Shown one piece after another: positions 1 through 6,347 of a stretch of 64,000 nucleotides of DNA (positions within the stretch are counted from its first letter, which is position 1; every line of letters begins with the position of its first letter). A program made the position numbers and the translations under genes. Under the pieces are notes generated by a model. That model had not been told where the DNA came from and ran no database searches. It worked only from the letters and a program-made list of their open reading frames with translations. Location of the stretch: NCBI RefSeq assembly GCF_006937785.1, contig NZ_SJEE01000001.1, positions 62,001 to 126,000 on the forward strand. Direction: 5' to 3'. The stretch comes from Pseudanabaena sp. UWO311. Its GTDB lineage: Bacteria > Cyanobacteriota > Cyanobacteriia > Pseudanabaenales > Pseudanabaenaceae.

Positions 1-1
1 T

Positions 2-673
2 CGGGAGTCTCTGGACAGTAAGGATCATAAGTTACGGTTTTTTGCTGGGATTCCGAAGATTCCGCCAAAGGATAAGGACAAGATGGCGATTTATACGCTA
101 TTTTTGCAGCATATTATCTATTCCCTAAAGCCCAAGGGTAAGGCGGCGGTGGTGGTTCCGACGGGGTTTATTACGGCGCAGTCAGGGATTGATAAGGCGA
201 TCCGTCAGAAGCTAGTCGATGAGAGGATGTTGGCGGGGGTGGTGTCGATGCCGAGCAATATTTTTGCAACGACGGGTACGAATGTGTCGATTTTGTTTAT
301 GGATCGCGGCAATAAGGGTGATGTGGTGTTGATTGATGCGTCTGGGTTGGGAGAGACGGTGAAGGATGGCAAAAATCAGAAGACGGTGTTAACGGAGGCG
401 GAGGAGGCGCAAATTATCTCGACTTTTAATGAGAAGAAAGCCATTGATGATTTTTCGGTGGTGGTGAGCTATGAGGATATTGCGGCTAAAAATTATTCGT
501 TGAGTGCGGGTCAGTATTTTGATGTAAAGATCGAGTATGTGGATATTTCGCAGGATGAGTTTGAGGAGAAGTTAAGGGCTTTTTCTAGTAATCTAGATCG
601 CTTTTTTGCGGAGTCTAGGGATTTGGAGATCGAGATTAAGAGCCAGTTGGCGGGGTTGACGTATGAAAGATAA
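2..673 (+). CDS. hsdM: Type I restriction-modification methyltransferase subunit (HsdM), 3' part
   Basis: The frame is open from the first bases of the window, so the gene begins upstream and only about 223 C-terminal residues are visible. They carry the region that follows the catalytic NPPF/Y motif in HsdM proteins (VVVPTGFI, then SMPSNIFATTGTNVSILF), followed by a charged helical tail. HsdM transfers a methyl group from S-adenosylmethionine to adenine and works in a complex with HsdS (and HsdR for cleavage). The stop overlaps the hsdS start by 11 bp, which indicates translational coupling. No hsdR is seen downstream, so it may lie upstream. No HIP1 octamer occurs in hsdM or hsdS, consistent with acquired DNA. 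Confidence 0.93.
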   Translation, partial: RESLDSKDHKLRFFAGIPKIPPKDKDKMAIYTLFLQHIIYSLKPKGKAAVVVPTGFITAQSGIDKAIRQKLVDERMLAGVVSMPSNIFATTGTNVSILFMDRGNKGDVVLIDASGLGETVKDGKNQKTVLTEAEEAQIISTFNEKKAIDDFSVVVSYEDIAAKNYSLSAGQYFDVKIEYVDISQDEFEEKLRAFSSNLDRFFAESRDLEIEIKSQLAGLTYER

Positions 674-1847
674 GTTACATATTGGTATTGCCTGTAATAT
701 TACTACTGGTAAGCTCGACTCTAATCATGCAATTGAAGGTGGGGAATATCCATTTTTTACTTGCGCTGCCGAACCTATTCATATTGACCACTATTCATTT
801 GACGGTGATGTTGTTTTAGTTGCTGGGAATAATGCTCAAGGCAATTTTCATATTAATAGATTCAAGGGAAAATTTAATGCTTATCAAAGAACTTATGTTT
901 TAACAGCCAAAGAAAATTTCGACATTGATTATATTTATTATTCACTCAGATTAGAACTTAAACGCTTAAAAGAAAAAGCTCAAGGTTCGCAAACTAAGTT
1001 TCTTACAATGCCTATTCTAGAAGGTATAGCTCTTCGTGAAATAAATAGTAATATACAGAAAAAAATTGCAGATGTTCTTTCTGCTCTTGATGCCAAAATT
1101 GAACTGAATAATCGAATTAATGCTGAGTTAGAGAGTCTTGCTAAGACGATTTATGATTATTGGTTCGTGCAGTTTGACTTTCCTAATGCAGATGGCAAGC
1201 CCTATAAGTCTTCTGGCGGTGAGATGGTGTATGTGGATGGTGGAGGTTGCGATCGGGCAATTCCTGCGGGTTGGGAAATTGGATGTGTTTCTGATTTATT
1301 TGAAATCAATCCTTCTGAGACGTTATCCAAAGGAAATATTAGTGCTTATATAGATATGAGTGCTATCCCTACATCTGGCTTTATGACAGGAGAAATCCAA
1401 TATAAACCCTTTAATGGTGGTATGAAGTTTAGAAATGGAGATGTTGTAATTGCAAGAATAACCCCATGTTTAGAGAATGGTAAAACAGGCTTAATTACAT
1501 TACTAAAAGATAATGAGATAGGATTTGGATCAACAGAATTTATTGTTTTGAGAGGGAAAAATAGATCGTTAAGTAGTTTTGCAGCTTGTCTTTCACGCTC
1601 TACATCTTTTAGAAATTTTGCTATTTCAAATATGACTGGTACATCAGGACGTAAACGAGTAGATGCAAAAGCAATTGAAAGATTTTCTATCCCAATTCCT
1701 GAGAATGGATTGATTTCTCAATTTGAAAATGTTGTTAGTAGATATTTTCAGCTATTAACGATTAACACTAGAGAAAATCAACAACTAACCAAACTCCGCG
1801 ATTGGCTGCTACCGATGCTAATGAACGGACAGGTCAGCATTAAGTAA
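663..1847 (+). CDS. hsdS: Type I restriction-modification specificity subunit (HsdS)
   Basis: The 394-residue protein has the usual HsdS plan. A first target-recognition domain covers about residues 1-135. A conserved central helix (DAKIELNNRINAELESLAK, then IYDYWFVQFDFP) covers about 140-180. A second recognition domain covers about 200-350, and a terminal conserved helix ends in LRDWLLPMLMNGQV. HsdS chooses the DNA site that HsdM methylates. Base composition drops sharply to AT-rich inside the recognition domains, as expected for a swapped specificity domain. The last 23 codons are the parent sequence of four degenerate downstream copies (see the repeat entries at 1933, 2248, 2928 and 3922). 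Confidence 0.93.
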   Translation: MKDKLHIGIACNITTGKLDSNHAIEGGEYPFFTCAAEPIHIDHYSFDGDVVLVAGNNAQGNFHINRFKGKFNAYQRTYVLTAKENFDIDYIYYSLRLELKRLKEKAQGSQTKFLTMPILEGIALREINSNIQKKIADVLSALDAKIELNNRINAELESLAKTIYDYWFVQFDFPNADGKPYKSSGGEMVYVDGGGCDRAIPAGWEIGCVSDLFEINPSETLSKGNISAYIDMSAIPTSGFMTGEIQYKPFNGGMKFRNGDVVIARITPCLENGKTGLITLLKDNEIGFGSTEFIVLRGKNRSLSSFAACLSRSTSFRNFAISNMTGTSGRKRVDAKAIERFSIPIPENGLISQFENVVSRYFQLLTINTRENQQLTKLRDWLLPMLMNGQVSIK

Positions 1848-1860
1848 CCTTCAGCAGTTG

Positions 1861-1926
1861 AGATCTCCGACTTTTTCTATAAAATCAGAGATAACCTATG
1901 TCATGCACAAAAAAAGTCGGAGATCT
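1861..1926. repeat. Inverted repeat downstream of hsdS
   Basis: Perfect 16-bp arms at 1861-1876 and 1911-1926 (agatctccgacttttt and its complement) enclose a 34-bp loop. It lies between the real hsdS end and its first duplicated tail. It could be a terminator or a small non-autonomous palindromic insertion; the T/A runs sit inside the arms. Confidence 0.75.
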
Positions 1927-1932
1927 GGATAT

Positions 1933-2001
1933 CAGCAACTAACCCAACTCCGCGATCACCTGTTGACGATGATAGCGATCGGGCAAGTTAACATTAAATA
2001 A
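1933..2001 (+). repeat. hsdS 3'-end repeat, copy 2
   Basis: Read in the hsdS frame this segment encodes QQLTQLRDHLLTMIAIGQVN followed by I, K and a stop. This is collinear with the true hsdS terminus (QQLTKLRDWLLPMLMNGQVS, I, K, stop, at 1779-1847). It is a detached, diverged copy of the hsdS tail with its stop codon kept. It precedes the antitoxin ORF by 20 bp. Confidence 0.9.
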
Positions 2002-2021
2002 ACCTAAATAAAAATAAAATC

Positions 2022-2243
2022 ATGCAACTAATTGACATCACCCACGCCCAAACCCAACTCCCACAACTCATGCAAATCGCCCTGCAAGGCGAAGAAATCA
2101 TCATCACCCGCAACAATCAACCAATCCTCAATCTAAGTCAAATATCCTCCACACCCAAAAGAAGACAAAGAGGCAGCGCCAAAGGACAAATCAAAATTGC
2201 ACCCGATTTTAAAGCACCACTTGAAGTTAATCGCCAATGGTAA
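2022..2243 (+). CDS. Phd/YefM-type antitoxin, orphan
   Basis: The 73-residue protein resembles VapB-like antitoxins of the Phd/YefM class. An N-terminal dimerisation and DNA-binding fold runs through about residue 50 (ITHAQTQLPQLMQIALQGEEIIITRNNQPILNL), with a short toxin-wrapping tail that includes GSAKGQIKIAPDFKAPLE. Such proteins normally precede a PIN-domain VapC toxin. Here a hsdS-tail repeat begins about 5 bp after the stop and no toxin follows. The last residues (VNRQW) differ from the usual ending, as if the junction replaced the original 3' end. It is likely a solitary or decayed antitoxin. Confidence 0.8.
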   Translation: MQLIDITHAQTQLPQLMQIALQGEEIIITRNNQPILNLSQISSTPKRRQRGSAKGQIKIAPDFKAPLEVNRQW

Positions 2244-2247
2244 ATAA

Positions 2248-2314
2248 CAACTAAATCTAAATTGGCGATCGCCTGTTGGTGATGGTAGCGATCGGGCAAG
2301 TCAGCGTTAAGTAA
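2248..2314 (+). repeat. hsdS 3'-end repeat, copy 3
   Basis: The better-conserved part (2261-2314) reads IGDRLLVMVAIGQVSVK and stop in the hsdS tail frame. The first part (2248-2260) is only weakly similar. One HIP1 octamer replaces the CGCGATTG of the parent. It lies between the orphan antitoxin and the Uma2 gene. Confidence 0.88.
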
Positions 2315-2339
2315 ATATTTCATTAACTGGAGAAAAAAT

Positions 2340-2915
2340 GTGACTGTTACTTTAATCAATCAAACCTATACATTTGACGAATATTTAGCAATGGAAGAGC
2401 TTGCTACTGAAAAACATGAATATAAAAGCGGAGAAATTATTAGCATGACAGGTGGCACAACAGACCATAATAAAATCGCCTTAAATTTTGCCGCAAACTT
2501 AAAATTTGCCCTCAAAAAGCAAAACTACAACATATTTATCGGTGATGTTAAGCTCTGGATTCCTGCTTACTCAGAGGCAACCTATCCTGATGTGATGCTG
2601 ATTGAAGATGAGCCAAATTATTACGGTACTGGCAAAACAACCATCACAAATCCCTCTTTGATTGTCGAAGTTCTATCAAAATCAACGCAAAATTATGATC
2701 AAGGCGAAAAGTTTTATTATTACCGCTCAATTCCTGAGTTCAAAGAATATATTTTAATTAGTCAATATCAATATTATGTAATGCAATTCAATAAAACAAA
2801 TCAGGGCAAATGGATATTATCTGAATATCGAAATGATAATTCAGCATTATCTTTACAAACAGTGAAATTTGACATTTCTTTTGAAGAAATTTATGAAAAT
2901 GTCAACCTCGGCTAA
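2340..2915 (+). CDS. Uma2 family (DUF820) endonuclease-like protein
   Basis: The protein has 191 residues. Uma2 proteins are PD-(D/E)XK-fold nucleases that are greatly expanded in cyanobacteria, with unknown biological role. The fold signature is visible: PDVMLIED around residues 80-87, IVEVLSKST around 110-118, then K and Y residues in the FYYYRSIPEFKEYILI segment. The start is GTG at 2340. The nearby ATG at 2338 runs straight into TGA, and a GGAG lies about 8 bp upstream. It stands alone between two hsdS-tail repeats. Confidence 0.88.
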   Translation: MTVTLINQTYTFDEYLAMEELATEKHEYKSGEIISMTGGTTDHNKIALNFAANLKFALKKQNYNIFIGDVKLWIPAYSEATYPDVMLIEDEPNYYGTGKTTITNPSLIVEVLSKSTQNYDQGEKFYYYRSIPEFKEYILISQYQYYVMQFNKTNQGKWILSEYRNDNSALSLQTVKFDISFEEIYENVNLG

Positions 2916-2927
2916 CTTAAGAATTAA

Positions 2928-2993
2928 TAACTATCTAAGATCCGCGATCGCCTGTTGATGATGGTAGCGATCGCGCAAGTTAGCATTAAGTAA
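2928..2993 (+). repeat. hsdS 3'-end repeat, copy 4
   Basis: The conserved part (2940-2993) reads IRDRLLMMVAIAQVSIK and stop in the hsdS tail frame. It carries two HIP1 octamers 15 bp apart, one near each end of the core, so the single strand could fold into a hairpin. It separates the Uma2 gene from hicA. Confidence 0.9.
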
Positions 2994-3010
2994 ATCAATC
3001 GTTAAAAACA

Positions 3011-3247
3011 ATGAGTAAACTAGAAAAACTAATCCAAAAACTTCTAAGAGATCCACCTGAACTAAGCTATGACGATGTTTACTACATTCTCACTCAATTT
3101 AATTTCCAAGAAATATCTAACAAAGGAAGCCATCATACCTTTCGCAATGAATCAAGCCTCAAAATAACCATACCAAAGAAAGGAGGTCAAACCGTTAAAA
3201 GAACTTATCTCAAACAAATTGTAAAACTTCTAGAACTCGACAAATAA
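3011..3247 (+). CDS. hicA: HicA-type mRNA interferase toxin
   Basis: The 78-residue protein has the double-stranded RNA-binding-like fold of HicA. It shows the catalytic G-S-H-H motif (NKGSHHTFRN around residues 37-46) followed by the basic strand LKITIPKKGGQTVKRTYLKQIVKLLE. HicA cleaves mRNA when it is not held by HicB. The partner gene begins 4 bp after its stop, the toxin-first order usual for hicAB. The N-terminal extension of about 15 residues is slightly longer than in the shortest HicA proteins. Confidence 0.88.
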   Translation: MSKLEKLIQKLLRDPPELSYDDVYYILTQFNFQEISNKGSHHTFRNESSLKITIPKKGGQTVKRTYLKQIVKLLELDK

Positions 3248-3251
3248 CGCC

Positions 3252-3491
3252 ATGAACACAGTACAAACTCTCAAGACCTTAGAAGACTATATCAACCTCA
3301 ACTATCCCATCACCTTTTATCCAGAAATAGAAGGCGGCTATACCGTTGTTATCCAAGATTTATCTGGTTGCATCTCCACAGGTGAAAGTCTTCAAGAAGC
3401 TATGGATAACATTCTTGAGGCAAAGAGACAATGGCTTGAAGCTGCAATCCAATATAAAGATCCTATTCCGCTTCCTTCAAATATGATCTAA
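3252..3491 (+). CDS. hicB: HicB-type antitoxin
   Basis: The 79-residue protein carries the compact HicB partner fold: YPITFYPEIEGGYTVVIQDLSGC, then STGESLQEAMDNILEAKRQWLEAA. It lacks a separate ribbon-helix-helix or HTH domain at the C terminus, so it may neutralise HicA without binding DNA strongly. It lies 4 bp downstream of hicA and is presumably co-transcribed with it. Confidence 0.9.
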   Translation: MNTVQTLKTLEDYINLNYPITFYPEIEGGYTVVIQDLSGCISTGESLQEAMDNILEAKRQWLEAAIQYKDPIPLPSNMI

Positions 3492-3510
3492 ATATGCGAT
3501 GTAAATTGAA

Positions 3511-3918
3511 ATGTTTAACACCATAACCCTTAATTCTCTCGAACAAACCACAAGAAAAATCATTAGCTTGCTAGATCAGTTAACCCATGACTATCATCAA
3601 ATACAACAAAATGAGGCTAAATATCTCATAGAAGCATTTTCTCTCAATGAGCAAGAATTCTCAATCATGGAAGAAATAGACCTAATTGCGACCGATTTGC
3701 GTGGTTATGCAAGTCAAATAAAAATCACTAATCAAATTCAAAAACCAGAGCAAGCATTAAAATATCTCCGTCAAATCTTTATACTAAGTAACCCTTTGGT
3801 TGCCGATCTATACTTTTCTCAGAAAGAGAAATTTCCCCTCACCCATCAGTATTTACAAAAACTAGACTACCTAAAGTTCTTGTTAATAGATTCACTAACA
3901 AATAATGGCGATCGTTAA
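3511..3918 (+). CDS. Hypothetical helical protein in the hicAB module
   Basis: The protein has 135 residues and no family is recognised. The sequence looks all-helical, with no signal peptide or membrane segment, and contains leucine- and glutamine-rich amphipathic stretches. It starts 19 bp after hicB and ends 3 bp before the fifth hsdS-tail repeat, so it shares a module with hicAB. It could be a third component of that cassette or an unrelated passenger; the sequence does not decide. Confidence 0.65.
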   Translation: MFNTITLNSLEQTTRKIISLLDQLTHDYHQIQQNEAKYLIEAFSLNEQEFSIMEEIDLIATDLRGYASQIKITNQIQKPEQALKYLRQIFILSNPLVADLYFSQKEKFPLTHQYLQKLDYLKFLLIDSLTNNGDR

Positions 3919-3921
3919 AAT

Positions 3922-3990
3922 CAACAATTAACACAAATCTGCGATCGCCTGTTGATGATGGTAGCGATCGCGCAAGTCAGCCTTAAGTAA
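3922..3990 (+). repeat. hsdS 3'-end repeat, copy 5
   Basis: The full 23-codon tail is readable: QQLTQICDRLLMMVAIAQVS, then L, K and stop. It has two HIP1 octamers at the same places as copy 4. It closes the module array, and ordinary core sequence (sqdX) follows. The antisense of this repeat family creates spurious minus-strand ORFs at 2138-2359 and 3928-4197. Confidence 0.92.
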
Positions 3991-4108
3991 ACTTTCCTTT
4001 ACACAATTACACCAGCTATGAGGATTTGACTTTTTATTTGTATAGGAGATTACCTGCCATAGTATGATGCTGTCAGCCCATAGCCAACGATTCCGTACAG
4101 TCATCACT

Positions 4109-5236
4109 ATGCGTATCGCCATATTTACCGAGACATTTTTGCCAAAAATTGATGGCATCGTTACTCGCCTCAAATATACCGTCGAATATCTGGTCAAGCT
4201 CGGTAACCAAGTATTGGTGTTTTCGCCCGATGGTGGACTTAAAGAATACTGTGGTGCAAAGATTTATGGCGTATCAGCCTTTGACTTCCCGCTATATCCA
4301 GAACTAAAAGTAGCTCTCCCGCGTCCTTCAATTGGCTATGCGCTAGAGGAGTTCAAGCCCGATATTATTCATATTGTAAATCCTGCAATTTTGGGCATGG
4401 CAGGTTTATATTATGCCAAATCGATGAATTACCCACTTATGGCTTCCTATCACACACATTTACCCCAGTATTTGCAGCATTACGGATTGGGGTTTCTTGA
4501 GGGTGTGATGTGGGAATTGGTCAAAAATACTCACAATCAAGCAGCGCTGAATCTTTGTACTTCAACAGTGATGATCGATGAATTGCGATCGCATGGTGTC
4601 GAGAGGCTTGATCTTTGGCAGCGCGGTGTTGATACCGTGCAGTTTCATCCGAGATTTAAAAGCGCGGAAATGCGATCGCGCCTCACCCAAGGACATCCTG
4701 AAGAAGTTTTATTTCTGTACGTTGGTAGACTCTCCGCCGAGAAAGAAATTCAGCAAATTTTGCCAGTGCTAGAAGCAATCCCCAATAGTCGCCTTGCTCT
4801 AGTTGGAAATGGCCCCTATCGCCAAGAGTTAGAGAAGATTTTTGCAGATACTAAAACTAATTTTGTTGGCTATTTACGTGGGGATGATCTTGCCGCAGCT
4901 TTTGCCTCCAGTGATGCCTTTTTATTCCCATCGCGCACTGAGACTCTGGGCTTAGTTCTGCTCGAAGCAATGGCGGCTGGTTGTCCAGTTGTTGCTGCAA
5001 ATTCAGGGGGAATTCCTGACATTGTCACCAATGGCATTAATGGCTATTTATTTGAGCCTAATGACAGCAATGGCTTGACCTTGGCAACTCAAAATCTTTT
5101 GCAAAATCGTAATGAATATATGTGCATTGAAGCCCGCTTGGAGGCAGAAAAGTGGGGTTGGGATGCTGCCACGCGACAATTGCAAAATTATTATGAACAG
5201 ACAATAGAGGCTTGTAAACCAGTTTTAAGTGCTTAA
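4109..5236 (+). CDS. sqdX: Sulfoquinovosyltransferase-like glycosyltransferase family 4 (SqdX)
   Basis: The 375-residue GT4 enzyme is predicted to transfer sulfoquinovose from UDP-sulfoquinovose to diacylglycerol, the last step of the thylakoid lipid SQDG. The N terminus MRIAIFTETFLPKIDGI, the HTHLPQYLQHYG segment and the donor-site motif SRTETLGLVLLEAMAAG (E-x7-E) match cyanobacterial SqdX. The frame is open further to ATG 4064, which would add 15 residues unlike the family, so ATG 4109 is chosen. A GC-rich hairpin at about 5244-5270 follows the stop. Confidence 0.88.
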   Translation: MRIAIFTETFLPKIDGIVTRLKYTVEYLVKLGNQVLVFSPDGGLKEYCGAKIYGVSAFDFPLYPELKVALPRPSIGYALEEFKPDIIHIVNPAILGMAGLYYAKSMNYPLMASYHTHLPQYLQHYGLGFLEGVMWELVKNTHNQAALNLCTSTVMIDELRSHGVERLDLWQRGVDTVQFHPRFKSAEMRSRLTQGHPEEVLFLYVGRLSAEKEIQQILPVLEAIPNSRLALVGNGPYRQELEKIFADTKTNFVGYLRGDDLAAAFASSDAFLFPSRTETLGLVLLEAMAAGCPVVAANSGGIPDIVTNGINGYLFEPNDSNGLTLATQNLLQNRNEYMCIEARLEAEKWGWDAATRQLQNYYEQTIEACKPVLSA

Positions 5237-5243
5237 AGTGCAG

Positions 5244-5270
5244 GAGAGTGGGCCCCTCTGGGGCACACTC
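5244..5270 (+). terminator. Hairpin after sqdX
   Basis: Agagtg-ggcccc-tct-ggggca-cactct forms a near-perfect stem just after the sqdX stop. It lacks a strong T run, so termination is only plausible. Confidence 0.45.
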
Positions 5271-5365
5271 TTACATAAAGAAGTATTGCGATCGCGCTCC
5301 CAAGCGGTATTGCTTCACAGTACAATGGCGATCGCTATCATTATGTCGTAAGCATAAATACTCTT

Positions 5366-6304
5366 TTGATTTCCCTTGAATCTGTCACCGAAATTTACCA
5401 TAAACCATTGCTGTCTCTAGTTTTTGAGGCGCAATCAATACATCGGCAATATCATCAAACTGATGCTGTGCAGATGTGCACATTATCAAATATCAAATCA
5501 GGTCGCTGTCCTGAAGATTGTAAATATTGTCCGCAAAGTGCTCGCTATCCGACGGGGGTAGAGACTTATCCCCTGTTACCTTTGGATGAAGTGATTAGCC
5601 AAGCAAAAGAAGCTAAGCAACATGGGGCAACTCGTTTTTGCATGGGAGCAGCATGGCGCAATGCACCTGATGGGGAAGAGTTTGAACGGGTTTTGCAAAT
5701 GGTCGAAGCCGTAGCAGGGATGGAAATGGAAGCCTGTGTAACCATGGGGATGTTGCGTCCAGATCAGGCTCAGCGCTTAGAAAAAGCAGGCTTAACCGCC
5801 TATAATCATAACCTCGATACTTCCGAAAGTTTCTATCCCGAAATTATTACGACTCGTACCTATCGCGATCGCCTCGAAACGATTCAGCATGTGGCTGATG
5901 CAGGTATTCAAGTTTGTTGCGGCGGCATCGTCGGCATGGGCGAAACTGACAGCGATCGCATTGATCTTTTACACACATTAGCAAACCTCACCCCACAACC
6001 TGAGTCAGTGCCAATTAACGCATTGTCTCCTGTTGCGGGAACTCCATTTGGAGAGCTTGAGGCGATCGATCCTTTGGTTTTAGTGCGCATGGTCGCAACT
6101 GCAAGAATCCTGATGCCCAAGGCAGTTGTGAGACTCTCCGCAGGACGCGATCGGCTCAGTGTCTCCGACCAAGCACTTTGCTTTCTCGCAGGTGCAAATT
6201 CGATCTTCTCCAGTGAGAAGTTGCTCACGACTGCTAATCCAGACTGGCAAGATGATGCGGAGATGTTTCAAAAATTAGGTGTAAAACCGAAAGAATTCGC
6301 ATAA
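5366..6304 (+). CDS. bioB: Biotin synthase
   Basis: The 312-residue radical-SAM enzyme inserts sulfur into dethiobiotin. The 4Fe-4S/SAM motif C-x3-C-x2-C is at Cys48, Cys52 and Cys55 (RCPEDCKYC). Other family blocks are YNHNLDTS, CCGGIVGMGE and the 2Fe-2S-ligand region ending in RLSAGR. No ATG is available, because the upstream ATG at 5344 is followed by TAG/TAA stops. TTG at 5366 is therefore taken as the start. The last codons (GAATTCGCATAA) lie inside a long palindrome shared with the convergent ppk1. Confidence 0.93.
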   Translation: MISLESVTEIYHKPLLSLVFEAQSIHRQYHQTDAVQMCTLSNIKSGRCPEDCKYCPQSARYPTGVETYPLLPLDEVISQAKEAKQHGATRFCMGAAWRNAPDGEEFERVLQMVEAVAGMEMEACVTMGMLRPDQAQRLEKAGLTAYNHNLDTSESFYPEIITTRTYRDRLETIQHVADAGIQVCCGGIVGMGETDSDRIDLLHTLANLTPQPESVPINALSPVAGTPFGELEAIDPLVLVRMVATARILMPKAVVRLSAGRDRLSVSDQALCFLAGANSIFSSEKLLTTANPDWQDDAEMFQKLGVKPKEFA

Positions 6305-6347
6305 TAAAAAAGGCTCCCTTTGGGAGCCTTTTTTATTATGCGAATTC
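6293..6347. terminator. Bidirectional terminator palindrome that includes both gene ends
   Basis: Perfect 26-bp arms (6293-6318 and 6322-6347) with a 3-bp loop contain A/T runs on each side, so the hairpin would terminate bioB and ppk1. The arms extend into both coding regions. Both genes therefore finish with the identical codons GAA TTC GCA TAA. Confidence 0.9.

Noticed and set aside
2138-2359. Minus-strand ORF of 73 residues (and a similar one at 3928-4197)
   Set aside because: They are antisense readings of the hsdS-tail repeat and its neighbours, sharing the same DRYHHQQAIA wording because of the repeat.
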